A stretch of 54,657 bases of DNA, taken from positions 1 to 54,657 of the forward strand of contig CAYJDR010000012.1 in assembly GCA_964368965.1 (NCBI GenBank). Direction: 5' to 3'. Under the pieces are notes generated by a model. That model searched no databases and was not told the DNA's origin. It saw nothing but the letters and a program-made list of their open reading frames with translations. The stretch is from CAYJDR01 sp964368965 (lineage in GTDB: Bacteria; Chrysiogenota; Deferribacteres; Deferribacterales; Mucispirillaceae). Of the stretch, positions 16,879 to 26,164 are shown piece after piece (the stretch's first letter is position 1; each line of letters begins with the position of its first letter). The position numbers and the translations under genes were made by a program.

Positions 16879-18246
16879 ATGAACTTAGAAAAACTTTTTA
16901 AGCTTAAACAAAATGGCACAACTGTTCAAACGGAAGTTATTGCAGGCCTTACTACTTTTATGACTATGGCGTATATCTTAGCACTTAACCCAAGTGTTTT
17001 AGGTGCGGCTGGCATGGATAAAGGCGCAGTATTCACTGCAACTGCAATCAGTGCAGTTATCGCTACTGTTATCATGGCATTATCGTCAAACTATCCATTA
17101 GTTTTAGCGCCTGGTGTTGGTCTTACTGTATATTTTTCATATACAGTTGTTTTACACATGGGTTACTCTTGGCAAGTGGCACTCGCTGCCGTATTTGTCG
17201 AAGGTGTGATATTTATCTTATTATCACTTACAAACATACGTGAAGCGATATTCGACTCCATACCAATGAACTTGAAGTACGGCGTATCTGCTGGTATCGG
17301 TCTTTTTATCGCATTTATCGGCCTACAAAATGCTAATGTAATTGTTGATGGCGCAACATTAGTTTCTATATTCTCATTCAAAGCATCTATTGCTGATGGC
17401 TCGTTTTATAGCGTTGGTATCGGTGCAATATTAGCAATCCTCGGTGTGCTTATTACTGGCATACTTTTAATCAAGCAAGTTAGAGGCGGTATCCTTTGGG
17501 GTATCTTAGCAACGTGGGCTATCGGTATGCTATTGCAAGCGGCTGGCATCTATGTGCCAAACTTTGATTTGCAAATGTATAGCTTGTTTCCTGATTTTTC
17601 AAACGGTTTCGCTATCCCTAGCGTTGCACCAACATTTATGCAGCTAGATTTCAGCAAACTATTCACACTTGATTTTGCAATCATCGTTTTTGCGTTCTTA
17701 TTCGTTGACTTGTTTGACACGTTAGGAACAGTTGTAGGCGTTGCCGATAAAGCAAAACTATTGCAAAAAGATGGCAAACTTCCACGTATTAAGCAAGTGC
17801 TTTTAGCAGATGCTATCGGTACATCAGCTGGTGCAATGCTTGGTACATCAACAACTACAACTTATGTAGAGTGTGCAGCAGGTGTTGCTGAAGGTGGCAG
17901 AACAGGCTTAACAGCAGTTGTTGCAGCGGCATTATTTGCAGCTTCGTTGTTGCTATCACCTATCTTTTTAGCTATCCCTGCATTTGCTACTGCTCCAGCG
18001 TTAATCATTGTTGGCTTCTTAATGATGTCTGCAGCACTTAAAATCAACTTTGACGATATCGCAGAAGCACTACCAGCATATATCTGTATGATTGCTATGC
18101 CGTTCACGTTTAGCATATCAGAGGGTATCGCACTTGGCATTATCTCATTCGTTGTGATAAACTTAGCAGTAGGTAGCACGAAAAAGATTAGCATACTCAT
18201 GTACTTACTCGCATTCACATTCATACTAAAATACATTTATGTCTAA
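16879..18246 (+). CDS. NCS2 family purine permease (AzgA/PbuG-like)
   Basis: 455-residue inner-membrane permease. N-terminal signature EVIAGLTTFMTMAYILALNPSVL, then ALSSNYPLVLAPGVGLTVYFSYTVV, and the FVDLFDTLGTVVGVADKA and GAMLGTSTTTTYVECAAGVAEGGRTGLTAVV motifs of the AzgA/PbuG/GhxP branch (adenine, guanine or hypoxanthine uptake). The start at 16879 is chosen because AGAGGGG lies 6 nt upstream; the ATG at 16873 would overlap it. A weak promoter (TTGCTA-N18-TATTAT, 16828-16857) precedes it. Classical members have NAPG-type loops; the APGVG here is close. Confidence 0.92.
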   Translation: MNLEKLFKLKQNGTTVQTEVIAGLTTFMTMAYILALNPSVLGAAGMDKGAVFTATAISAVIATVIMALSSNYPLVLAPGVGLTVYFSYTVVLHMGYSWQVALAAVFVEGVIFILLSLTNIREAIFDSIPMNLKYGVSAGIGLFIAFIGLQNANVIVDGATLVSIFSFKASIADGSFYSVGIGAILAILGVLITGILLIKQVRGGILWGILATWAIGMLLQAAGIYVPNFDLQMYSLFPDFSNGFAIPSVAPTFMQLDFSKLFTLDFAIIVFAFLFVDLFDTLGTVVGVADKAKLLQKDGKLPRIKQVLLADAIGTSAGAMLGTSTTTTYVECAAGVAEGGRTGLTAVVAAALFAASLLLSPIFLAIPAFATAPALIIVGFLMMSAALKINFDDIAEALPAYICMIAMPFTFSISEGIALGIISFVVINLAVGSTKKISILMYLLAFTFILKYIYV

Positions 18247-18252
18247 CATACC

Positions 18253-18277
18253 AGCCCTCGCAAGAGGGCTTTTTTTT
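18253..18277 (+). terminator. Terminator of the NCS2 permease gene
   Basis: AGCCCTC (18253-18259), a GCAA tetraloop, GAGGGCT (18264-18270) and eight Ts. Confidence 0.93.
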
Positions 18278-18288
18278 AACACTACAAT

Positions 18289-19977
18289 ATGCAGAATCTA
18301 TTAGAAACGCTTAAACAACATTCTAATAATGTTTATGTATTTGCAATATCTTGCGCTCTTTCTGCATCGCTATTCTACATCAACACTTATGCATATCTTT
18401 TGTGTGGGTTAGTTGTTGTGTATTTATTCTTTCAAGGTCGTACTAAATACGTGTTGCTTGCGTTATTTCTAGTTGTGCATGTTATTGGCACACATACGTT
18501 TTTAGTGGTTGATGTCAATGAGTATAAAACACGCATAATAGCAAAAACACCATCAAGCAGCCTCATATTAAAAACATCTGATAACGTATCAATAGGCGAC
18601 GTTATTATCGGCAACTTTCAAAAGCAAGAAAAACGTAAGACATTCTTTAAACCTAGCTATACAGTTGATAGTTTTACAACTTTTCGCATACCTATAGTAT
18701 CTCATATTTTAAAATCTAGGCTTGATATATCTGATAGGTTGTTCTTTTCATCTGCTGGCAAGGTTTCTATCGCCCAAGCGTTAATATTTGCAGACAAACG
18801 CTATATTTCAGAACATGTTAAGGATAGCTACACCATTTCAGGTTTGTCGCACTTGCTTGCGATGTCTGGCATGCACACAGGTATCATGATTGCGATTGTG
18901 ATGTCTGTTTTAGTATTTCTGCCGTTAAAAATTCGTATGTTTTTTGCAATACTATCAATGGTTTTGATATGCACAATGGGTGCGTTTTCTGTCACTGTAG
19001 TACGTGCATCAATATTCGCAATGGTTTTTATGGGCGCATACTTTCTCGACATTAAAGTAAACTCAAAGCGCTTTTTGATGTTAGTATTTGGATTTATAAT
19101 ACTTTTTTCACCTAACTCATTGTTAGATATATCTTTTCTATTATCATTTGGTGCAGTATTTGGTATAATCTATTTTGCTATGGGCACGAAGAACTATTTG
19201 TATGCGAGTTTACTAATCGGTATCGCTGCCACATTGATAACTGCACCACTTGCGATGTATGCATTCGGCATGACGAACCACCTAAGCGTGCTATCGACTG
19301 TAATAATGACGCCAATCACGTACTTGCACATATTGTTCGCATTGATTGCCGTGGTCGCGCCGATAGGTTTAGATGCGCTAGTTGCTATCGAGCAGTTTTC
19401 AAACGGTATGGTTTACATATTATCAGAGTTAACGTACGTTGGTTTCATCATAAAATCAATCCCATTGTGGCTATTAATTTTGACGGTGCTATTTATCATC
19501 ATGACATTATGTTCACGCTATAAAGTATTATCATTATTAGCATTGTTGGTTATATTTTATCCATCACCAACAGCACCGAGTTACCTGTTTCCAAACTTCA
19601 AAGGCTCAACGAAAGGATTTATCGTGAATGTCGATAACAAGACAGAAATATTTTATCAAGGCATGATTGGCGGTTTGAAGTATGACATGATACCAACGGT
19701 TGCAAAATACGGGTTGAAAAATTTCGACTATGGCTCTATACGAGTTTTCGGTGGAGAAAACCGTTATGTCACAATAACTAGCGAAGGTGTTGACTTCCAC
19801 AACATCTGCTTAAATCGCACTAATGATAGCTGTCAGGTCGTATACATGACAAAATCAAACTCGCTAAACGAGGGTAATGTTCTGCCACATGTTACATACG
19901 TTATCTATAAAAACGAATATAAAGCAAGCAACATAATTGAGCTTTCAACACGTTCAGAACCGTTTGTTATCAAATAG
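18289..19977 (+). CDS. comEC: ComEC/Rec2-type DNA uptake channel protein, short form
   Basis: 562 residues. The Competence domain is clear: AQALIFADKRYISEHVKDSYTISG, then GLSHLLAMSGMHTGIM (about 184-200) and VVRASIFAMVFMGAYFL, with about ten membrane helices to residue ~440. A short N-terminal soluble loop replaces the full DUF4131/OB part. The C-terminal metallo-beta-lactamase domain found in many ComEC proteins is absent; a ~110-residue tail without the HXHXDH motif takes its place. It starts only a few bases after a strong terminator and has no visible ribosome site. ComEC moves single-stranded DNA across the inner membrane. Confidence 0.85.
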   Translation: MQNLLETLKQHSNNVYVFAISCALSASLFYINTYAYLLCGLVVVYLFFQGRTKYVLLALFLVVHVIGTHTFLVVDVNEYKTRIIAKTPSSSLILKTSDNVSIGDVIIGNFQKQEKRKTFFKPSYTVDSFTTFRIPIVSHILKSRLDISDRLFFSSAGKVSIAQALIFADKRYISEHVKDSYTISGLSHLLAMSGMHTGIMIAIVMSVLVFLPLKIRMFFAILSMVLICTMGAFSVTVVRASIFAMVFMGAYFLDIKVNSKRFLMLVFGFIILFSPNSLLDISFLLSFGAVFGIIYFAMGTKNYLYASLLIGIAATLITAPLAMYAFGMTNHLSVLSTVIMTPITYLHILFALIAVVAPIGLDALVAIEQFSNGMVYILSELTYVGFIIKSIPLWLLILTVLFIIMTLCSRYKVLSLLALLVIFYPSPTAPSYLFPNFKGSTKGFIVNVDNKTEIFYQGMIGGLKYDMIPTVAKYGLKNFDYGSIRVFGGENRYVTITSEGVDFHNICLNRTNDSCQVVYMTKSNSLNEGNVLPHVTYVIYKNEYKASNIIELSTRSEPFVIK

Positions 19978-20370
19978 TTACTCTGGTCGCATATCTGGCT
20001 TTATGTCTAGCAACATTGTACCATTCAAGCAATCAAGCCCTTTCACGTAGACGATGTTATCTTCAATTTTTTCTATCTTTAGTGTTGCTGCACCAATTGG
20101 ATTTGGACGTTTTGGCGTACGCAAAGCAAACGTGCCCTTTGTTTCGCCTGTGCGTCTTGATGTGCCAAGGCCAGTCGTGCGTTGCCCGTTATATAGCCAG
20201 TAAAGTATTAATATTTTATCGCCAGCTGATAAGCCGAACAAGCCGTTTTTATACTCCTCGTTCACAACTAAGCTACACATTGGTCCATCAGGCGATACGT
20301 TGTTTGGGCATTCGTCAAGTGTGTTATATGGCGTGTTTATTTTGCCGATATAAATTAAATCTTTTTGCAT
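19978..20370 (-). CDS. trmO: TsaA/TrmO-like tRNA m6t6A37 methyltransferase
   Basis: 130-residue TsaA-domain protein. Family motifs are IGKINTPY at the start, the SAM-site block GTSRRTGETKGTFALRTPKRPNPIG (about 77-100) and LDCLNGTMLLDIKPDMRPE at the end. E. coli TrmO uses SAM to methylate t6A37 in some tRNAs. This copy has only the catalytic domain, without the C-terminal extension of the enterobacterial enzyme. GAGGTGAT precedes the ATG. Its stop abuts that of comEC in convergent orientation. Confidence 0.88.
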   Translation of the reverse strand: MQKDLIYIGKINTPYNTLDECPNNVSPDGPMCSLVVNEEYKNGLFGLSAGDKILILYWLYNGQRTTGLGTSRRTGETKGTFALRTPKRPNPIGAATLKIEKIEDNIVYVKGLDCLNGTMLLDIKPDMRPE

Positions 20371-20439
20371 AAATCACCTCGTCATTTAGATATTCTTGCA
20401 TATTTTAGTTAATATGTTAAGATATATTTGAGGTGTATT

Positions 20440-21084
20440 ATGTACTTTGATTATGACGATAAAGTTATTGAACATTTAAAAAAACGTGATAAAAAACTAG
20501 CACAAGTCATTGACACTGTTGGCAAAATAGAACGTGCAGTGCATAACGATATTTTTACGGCTATTATTTTCCACATAATAGGTCAACAAATTTCAACTGT
20601 TGCACAAAAAACAATATGCAATAGGCTTAGTGAAAAACTAGGCACAATCGACGCTGAAAATATCTTGAAACTATCAGATGATGAACTTCAACAAATAGGC
20701 ATATCGTTTAGAAAAGTCAGCTACATCAAACAATTCGCTGAAAAGGTAGCAAGTGATGAACTCAACTTGGAAGCACTCAACTCAATGAGCGATGAAGACG
20801 TCATCAAAACACTCTCAAGCTTAAACGGTATAGGTGTTTGGACAGCTGAAATGCTTTTGATATTCACTATGCAACGCCCTAATGTGCTTAGCTATGGCGA
20901 CCTTGCAATCATTCGTGGGCTTCGCATGCTATATAGACACAAGAAGATAGATCGAACTTTATTCAACAAATACATGAAGCGATACTCGCCTTACTGTAGC
21001 GTTGCAAGCCTTTATTTATGGGCGATTGCTGGTGGTGCAATCCCAGAGCTTACCGACCCAGCACAAAAGAAAAAGGTGAAATAA
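20440..21084 (+). CDS. alkA: DNA-3-methyladenine glycosylase II (AlkA family)
   Basis: 214-residue HhH-GPD glycosylase that removes alkylated bases. The IIFHIIGQQIST motif near the N-terminus, the hairpin LNGIGVWTAEMLLIF (about 127-141) and the catalytic Asp in SYGDLAIIRGLRMLY are present. The ATG at 20440 has GAGGTG at the right distance; an upstream TTG overlaps that site and is rejected. It lacks the N-terminal domain of E. coli AlkA and matches the compact bacterial form. The downstream SUKH gene begins at the next base. Confidence 0.92.
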   Translation: MYFDYDDKVIEHLKKRDKKLAQVIDTVGKIERAVHNDIFTAIIFHIIGQQISTVAQKTICNRLSEKLGTIDAENILKLSDDELQQIGISFRKVSYIKQFAEKVASDELNLEALNSMSDEDVIKTLSSLNGIGVWTAEMLLIFTMQRPNVLSYGDLAIIRGLRMLYRHKKIDRTLFNKYMKRYSPYCSVASLYLWAIAGGAIPELTDPAQKKKVK

Positions 21085-21780
21085 ATGAAGCTTACAGAAC
21101 TAGAAAATCAATTTGATATCAAATATCCTGAACTATTCAAACAGCTTGAAGCAGATGGCATGCTTGATTGGAGCGACGCAATCGTAAAGATGAGAGCTGG
21201 TAAAAGTGTAACTACTCCACCGTTTTTATGGTTTGATTTTCATAATATCACGCTTGATTTTGAAATATGGCGACATGATGATATCGTAGAACATATCGCT
21301 GAGCGGTGGCCAGCACCTAAGCCAGAACTGAAGCTTATTCCGTTTGGAATGAACGGCGCTGGTGATAACTATAGTTTTTGTTTTGGGCTTCAAGATGGCG
21401 ATGATGTGCCGATTGTTTTCGTTCCACATGATGATGTAAATGCAACAATTATCGCAAAAAATATTCAGGACTTCATGTTCATCTCGATGTTGAAATTTGC
21501 AACTATGTTAGACCTTGAAGATATTGAAACTGAGGAGCAGCAACTTGAGTTCCGCAATTCTATGAAATCGACCTTTGCGACACATAAAAAGTATCTCACA
21601 AGCGAACAAGCAGACATTATCACAGATGTTTACGCACGTGAGTTGCAAGAATATACAGACACATCACTACGCATACCATATACGTATAAGTCATTGATAT
21701 CAGAAGAGGAATTAGAAGAAGTACTCAACAAATATTGCCCGTATGATAGACGTGGCGAAGAGTTTGAATACGAACTATAA
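21085..21780 (+). CDS. SMI1/KNR4 (SUKH) domain protein
   Basis: 231 residues. The pattern of the N-terminal half (YPELFKQLEADGMLDW…PFLWFDFHNITLDF…) and the central LIPFGMNGAGDNYSFCFG followed by PIVFVPHDD fits the SUKH/SMI1-KNR4 fold, widely used by immunity proteins against secreted nuclease toxins and in regulatory roles. No toxin gene is nearby. It starts directly after the alkA stop (TAAATG), so it is translated with alkA. Its last codons overlap the convergent acetyltransferase gene by 6 nt. Confidence 0.75.
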   Translation: MKLTELENQFDIKYPELFKQLEADGMLDWSDAIVKMRAGKSVTTPPFLWFDFHNITLDFEIWRHDDIVEHIAERWPAPKPELKLIPFGMNGAGDNYSFCFGLQDGDDVPIVFVPHDDVNATIIAKNIQDFMFISMLKFATMLDLEDIETEEQQLEFRNSMKSTFATHKKYLTSEQADIITDVYARELQEYTDTSLRIPYTYKSLISEEELEEVLNKYCPYDRRGEEFEYEL

Positions 21781-22326
21781 ACTTTTAACAACTTTGCAAG
21801 GATTGCCGAAAGCTATCGAGTTTTTCGGTATATCCTTTGTGACAACACTACCTGCGCCTATCACGCAGTTATCGCCGATTGTGACGTTTGGCATAACGCA
21901 AACACTCCCGCCGATCCATACATTATCGCCTATTGTAATTGGTGCGCCATACTCAAGCCCTGAGTTACGCTCATCAGCATCTATCGGGTGCCCAGCGCCA
22001 TAAAAACCGCAATTTGGGCCTATAAATACGTTATCGCCTATCGTGATTTTGCACACGTCTAAAAAAACGCTATTATGGTTCATATAAAAGTTTTTACCGA
22101 TGTGTAAGTTATAGCCGTAGTCGCAAAAAAAGTTCGGCTCTATTGTGAAGTTTTCGCCTATGCTATCAACGATAGATTTTATGATTGATTGTTTTTCAGC
22201 TTCATTATCTGGTGAGAGTGAGTTATATTGCATACATAGGTTTTTACAATGTAAACGTTCGCTAGCAAGCTCGTCGCCACTTGAAATATACATCATGCCT
22301 TGTAACATTTTTTGCTTTTCAGTCAT
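21775..22326 (-). CDS. Hexapeptide sugar O-acetyltransferase (Maa/NodL type)
   Basis: 183-residue acetyl-CoA-dependent transferase. The N-terminal Maa domain (KMLQGMMYISSGDELASERL) is followed by a left-handed beta-helix with repeats such as ITIGDNVFIGPNCGFYGAGHPID (catalytic His in GHP) and VTIGDNCVIGAGSVVTKDIP. The usual substrate is maltose/glucose or a related sugar. It is the second of two adjacent paralogues (7 nt apart) and keeps the full set of motifs. Confidence 0.9.
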   Translation of the reverse strand: MTEKQKMLQGMMYISSGDELASERLHCKNLCMQYNSLSPDNEAEKQSIIKSIVDSIGENFTIEPNFFCDYGYNLHIGKNFYMNHNSVFLDVCKITIGDNVFIGPNCGFYGAGHPIDADERNSGLEYGAPITIGDNVWIGGSVCVMPNVTIGDNCVIGAGSVVTKDIPKNSIAFGNPCKVVKSL

Positions 22327-22333
22327 ACGTCAC

Positions 22334-22876
22334 CTAGATTTGCTTGACAACTTTGCAAGGGTTGCCAACAGCTATAGAGTTCGCTGGGATATCTTTAGTA
22401 ACGACGCTACCAGCACCGATAACGCAATTATCGCCAATAGTAACACCCATCATAACACTCACATGCCCGCCAAACCACACGCTGTTTCCAACTGTGATTG
22501 GTGCTTGCGTATATACTCGGTTGTTGCGCTCAGTTGCATCTATTGCATGCCCAACGGCGTAAAAACCACAGTTAGGGCCGATAAAAACATTATCGCCAAA
22601 AGTGATTTTACCGCAATCAAGTAAAGTTAAATTGTGATTAGAATAGAAGTTTTCGCCGATTTCAACATTATAGCCGAAGTCGCAAAATAGATTAGGCTCA
22701 ACTGTAAAGTTCTCGCCAATTTTACCAAAGATTTGTTTGAGTAGCGCTCTTTTTTCATCTGGTTTATCGTAGTTTAGCGCGTTATATTGCATGCACAGTG
22801 TTTTACGACGTTTAAGCTCTTCTGCAACTTTCATGCCTGCATCAGCAGTATATTTAATCGTTTCAACTTCATGCAT
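22334..22876 (-). CDS. Hexapeptide sugar O-acetyltransferase, tandem paralogue
   Basis: 180 residues, paralogous throughout to the next gene downstream (YNVEIGENFYSNHNLTLLDCGKITFGDNVFIGPNCGFYAVGHAID, ending VVTKDIPANSIAVGNPCKVVKQI). The N-terminal Maa segment is less canonical (MHEVETIKYTADAGMKVAEEL), which may change acceptor choice. The catalytic His is in GHAID. It ends a unit in which dusB lies 8 nt upstream, so it probably shares that transcript. Confidence 0.88.
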   Translation of the reverse strand: MHEVETIKYTADAGMKVAEELKRRKTLCMQYNALNYDKPDEKRALLKQIFGKIGENFTVEPNLFCDFGYNVEIGENFYSNHNLTLLDCGKITFGDNVFIGPNCGFYAVGHAIDATERNNRVYTQAPITVGNSVWFGGHVSVMMGVTIGDNCVIGAGSVVTKDIPANSIAVGNPCKVVKQI

Positions 22877-22884
22877 ATTTTCAC

Positions 22885-23862
22885 CTATTTGAAAAAATGT
22901 TTAATTATATCAATAACTTCATCTTCTGACTGTGTTTGGTAGATACGCACACGGAAATCAACTGCACCTTCCATACCTTTGCAAAACCACACAGCAAACT
23001 TACGTAAAATGTGCAGATAGTGCGTGCGCTTCGGTGCAACGTCGTTTGCATGTTCAAGCATATAGCCCCACATCTCAAGCAACAACTCACAAAGTACTGG
23101 TGCTGGTAAGTAATTCTCTGACGGTTTGTTGTTCACAATGCTTTCAAATATCCATGGCGCTTTCATCATGCCACGGCCAACCATGATGCCATCAACACCC
23201 GTTGCTTTCATCTGCATGTATGTTTCGTGCGAAATAATGCCACCGTTACCGATAAGTGGTATAGTTGCAAGGCTAGCCATTTCTTCTAAAATATCGAGTC
23301 TAACCGTGCCACCAAACATATCTGACTTAGTACGCGCGTGTATAGTTAAAGCATCTGCGCCTTCGCCCTCGACTATCTTCAAAACTTCTTTATATGATAA
23401 GCTGCTTTGGTCAAGCCCTATCCTAGTTTTTACTGAAAGTGGCTTATCTGTTGCTTTGCGTGCTGCCGATATAACATCTTGCATGCGTGGTAAGTCGCCA
23501 AGTAACGAGCAACCACCACCAGCCTTGATAACCTTTTTCACGGGGCAACCCATGTTTATATCGAACGCTTCAACATTTGCAATATCTTCCGCTGTTTTGA
23601 TCGCTTCGACGAAGCTTGCTGGTTTTCCACCAAATAGTTGAAAAACGAGTGGACTTTCGCCCTCTGCTCTATCTAAAAACTCGGTGCTTTCAGGATTTTT
23701 GCGAGCTATCCCTTCAACAGACATCATCTCGCTGTAGACAAGCCCATCAAAAAACTTGCGAAGTATCCGCCTAAAAGGTAGGTGCGATATGCCTGCGAGT
23801 GGTGCTGCTACTAAATCATTCTTTGCTAAATTATCTTTAAAAAAATTACGATTGGATTTCAT
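22885..23862 (-). CDS. dusB: tRNA-dihydrouridine synthase (DusB family)
   Basis: 325 residues from the ATG at 23862 (MKSNRNFF). FMN-dependent reductase that makes dihydrouridine in tRNA. Motifs are LAGISHLPFRRILR, YSEMMSVEG, the catalytic cysteine loop FDINMGCPVKKVIKAGGGCSLL (about residues 95-115), LTIHARTK and GNGGIISHETYMQMKATGVDGIMVGRGMM. The longer reading with 25 further residues would run deep into tsaD and lacks family similarity. It overlaps the end of tsaD by 17 nt. Confidence 0.93.
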   Translation of the reverse strand: MKSNRNFFKDNLAKNDLVAAPLAGISHLPFRRILRKFFDGLVYSEMMSVEGIARKNPESTEFLDRAEGESPLVFQLFGGKPASFVEAIKTAEDIANVEAFDINMGCPVKKVIKAGGGCSLLGDLPRMQDVISAARKATDKPLSVKTRIGLDQSSLSYKEVLKIVEGEGADALTIHARTKSDMFGGTVRLDILEEMASLATIPLIGNGGIISHETYMQMKATGVDGIMVGRGMMKAPWIFESIVNNKPSENYLPAPVLCELLLEMWGYMLEHANDVAPKRTHYLHILRKFAVWFCKGMEGAVDFRVRIYQTQSEDEVIDIIKHFFK

Positions 23863-24826
23863 GGCTTGTATCTTTTGCTGTTCCTGTAAAATCAAAAAAT
23901 TTGCGAAATTTATAAAACTTATGTGCTGAGTATGCAATCATTTCACCGTTGTCGGTACAATGTTTAAACTCTGGTAAATATACTTTCAACTCTTTACTTT
24001 CATTAAATATACGGCGCACTTCTGCGTTGCAAGCAACACCGCCACCGATAACAACTTTATCTCTGCCACACTCTTTTGCTGCTTGTAGAGTTTTTGCATA
24101 AAGTGTTTTTGCAACAGTATGTTGAAAAGAAGCTGCGATATCTTCTAGTGAATATTCTGCCTTGTTTATAGCTGTCAATACTGCTGTCTTCAACCCGCTG
24201 AAGCTGAACTTTACCTCGCCCCTGAATGCAACAGGGAACTTGATTGCATTACGGTTGCCTTTTTCTGCCAAGTCTTGCACAAATTTACCACCCGGGTATG
24301 GGCCACCCATCATCTTTGCAACTTTGTCAAAAGCTTCACCAGCTGCATCGTCAACAGTTCTGCCAAGCAACTTAAAGTTGAGCGCTTCATCAACATCATA
24401 AATATGCGTATGCCCACCAGATACAACAAGTGCTGTGTATGGCGGTTTTAACTCAGGGTGCGATAACTCTGCTGAAAAAATATGGCCTGATAAATGGTTG
24501 ATAGGCATAACAGGGCATTTAAGCGTGTAGCCAAGCCCCTTTGCGAACGAAACGCCTACAAATAGAGCACCAATAAGCCCTGGAGCATTCGTGACACCGA
24601 TCAAGTCGATATCCTCTTTTGCGATACCAGCGTTCTCGAGTGCCGCTTGAAAAAGTGGGCGTATCTTTATGATGTGGTTACGTGACGCAACCTCAGGGAT
24701 AACGCCCCCAAACCTAGCGTGTATAAAATCTTGCGAAAATGTTTCAGATGATAAAACACCCCTTTTGCTACAATAAACTGCAATAGATGTTTCATCGCAT
24801 GATGTTTCAATACCTAATACTATCAA
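23846..24826 (-). CDS. tsaD: tRNA N6-threonylcarbamoyladenosine transferase TsaD
   Basis: 326-residue TsaD (formerly Gcp), the catalytic subunit of t6A37 synthesis with TsaB/TsaE. Motifs: MIVLGIETSCDETSIAV at the start, metal-binding INHLSGHIF (about 109-117), ALVVSGGHTHIYDV, DDAAGEAFDKVAKMMGGPYPGG, and CTDNGEMIAYSA near the C-terminus. TrmO, another t6A37 modifier, is encoded about 4 kb away. It lies between the divergent polysaccharide deacetylase gene and dusB in the ftsEX operon. Confidence 0.96.
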   Translation of the reverse strand: MIVLGIETSCDETSIAVYCSKRGVLSSETFSQDFIHARFGGVIPEVASRNHIIKIRPLFQAALENAGIAKEDIDLIGVTNAPGLIGALFVGVSFAKGLGYTLKCPVMPINHLSGHIFSAELSHPELKPPYTALVVSGGHTHIYDVDEALNFKLLGRTVDDAAGEAFDKVAKMMGGPYPGGKFVQDLAEKGNRNAIKFPVAFRGEVKFSFSGLKTAVLTAINKAEYSLEDIAASFQHTVAKTLYAKTLQAAKECGRDKVVIGGGVACNAEVRRIFNESKELKVYLPEFKHCTDNGEMIAYSAHKFYKFRKFFDFTGTAKDTSHEIQS

Positions 24827-24838
24827 TATGTTACCTTA

Positions 24839-26164
24839 CTATCTAGCTAAATCTGTCACAGGTACAATAGCTACGTTTAAATCTTCCAATATTGGCAACG
24901 CATACTCTAGCGCTTCAAGAGTTTTTTCACGCACGTGGCCAATAGTTACTACTTCGCCGCCATTGTTTTTAGCGTATTCAACAGCTTCGTATAGTTTACC
25001 CACGATATATGGGACACTGTTTTCGTTATCTAAAAACTTCCTATTCATAGCGCAAGACATGCCAGCCTTTACGCATTCATCAAACGCAACAGTTTGTGCA
25101 GTTGTACGGCTATCAAGGAATACGTTAGTATGTTGCTTCATAAGTTTCATTACTTGTGACATCTTTGAGCTATCTTCGGTAGCTGCTGAGCCCATGTGGT
25201 TGTTGAAGCCATCGATTGGCACGCCAAGGCTTTCCATATTTTGCCTAACTACACCCTCAATCAACATCTCAGGCATTGAAAGCAATATCGCGCCCTCGCC
25301 TGGGTCAACATCTGGGTATGCTTTTGGTTGCATAGGGAAATGCAATAGCACAGTTTTTTTATACGCGTTAGAGATAATTGCCACCTCTCTTGAATGCTCA
25401 AGGTTAGGCAATATCGCTATTGTAAGCGGATAGTTTATCTTAACAAACCTTTCAGCTAACTGAACGCTGTTTCCACCGTCATCAAGCACGATTGCCATCT
25501 TTAAAACAACTGGCGATTTTGCAGGAGGAGTAGGCATTTTAGCCTCTTTCACTGGTGCTGGGTTTGTAGGCGGCTCAGTTATTACAGGTATTTTTGCGGT
25601 CTCTTTCACAGCATTAGCATTAGGGTCAAACACTAGCTGTATTTCTAATGTATCATTACTTGCAATAAGCATTTTATTATTTAGCACAGTATCAAACTCA
25701 TTTTTTGATAGATATGCGTTAACTGCGCTTAACACTTCAATGTAGTCTTCTTCGTTATATTTTTCAACGTTGATGTACACATTCTTATAGCCGTTTGTAG
25801 CTGTCGATATGCGCTCTTCAACTGCGCCACGCTCAATTTCATGGTCATATAATATAACTTTTACTTGGGCGATAATATCAACATCTTCAACCGTTTCTGG
25901 TGTAGTGTCTTTTACTGTTTCAGTTTTTTCTACTTTTGCTACTTCTTGCTTTGGTTTTTGTTCTGTAGCGACATCACTATTGCTACCTTTGAACGCTATC
26001 ATACTGATAACAACAACTGCAATGAGGATAGCTACTGCGCTAATCCCCATTATTGCAACGCGACGTTGTTTATCTTGTTCTATTTGTTTTTTCGTACGTC
26101 TTTTCGGCGCCGGTCTTTTTGTGACAGGGGTCTTTCTTGGCGGCCTACTTGTTGTTTTTGCCAT
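24839..26164 (-). CDS. Divergent polysaccharide deacetylase (YibQ-like)
   Basis: 441 residues. A basic Pro/Lys/Arg-rich cytoplasmic N-terminus is followed by one membrane helix (VAIMGISAVAILIAVVVISMIAF, about 34-56), an acidic/Lys linker, and a C-terminal DUF610/YibQ domain: MAIVLDDGG (about 219-227), PLTIAILPNLEHS, VLLHFPMQP, NNHMGSAAT and FLDSRTT. In many diderms this family neighbours envC and ctpA, which supports a peptidoglycan role; the activity is not established. Its start overlaps ctpA by 20 nt, with AAGGA inside ctpA as ribosome site. Confidence 0.88.
   Translation of the reverse strand: MAKTTSRPPRKTPVTKRPAPKRRTKKQIEQDKQRRVAIMGISAVAILIAVVVISMIAFKGSNSDVATEQKPKQEVAKVEKTETVKDTTPETVEDVDIIAQVKVILYDHEIERGAVEERISTATNGYKNVYINVEKYNEEDYIEVLSAVNAYLSKNEFDTVLNNKMLIASNDTLEIQLVFDPNANAVKETAKIPVITEPPTNPAPVKEAKMPTPPAKSPVVLKMAIVLDDGGNSVQLAERFVKINYPLTIAILPNLEHSREVAIISNAYKKTVLLHFPMQPKAYPDVDPGEGAILLSMPEMLIEGVVRQNMESLGVPIDGFNNHMGSAATEDSSKMSQVMKLMKQHTNVFLDSRTTAQTVAFDECVKAGMSCAMNRKFLDNENSVPYIVGKLYEAVEYAKNNGGEVVTIGHVREKTLEALEYALPILEDLNVAIVPVTDLAR

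Noticed and set aside
20396..20423. TTGCAT-N16-TAAGAT as the alkA promoter
   Set aside because: It would start the transcript within the ribosome site (20430-20435), leaving almost no leader; possible but not convincing.
23126..23641. 171-codon plus-strand open frame over dusB
   Set aside because: Shadow of the well-supported dusB gene on the other strand, no ribosome site and a Ser/Ile-biased composition. The same applies to the long opposite-strand frames inside htrA (4500-4973) and in the second membrane paralogue (2539-2907).
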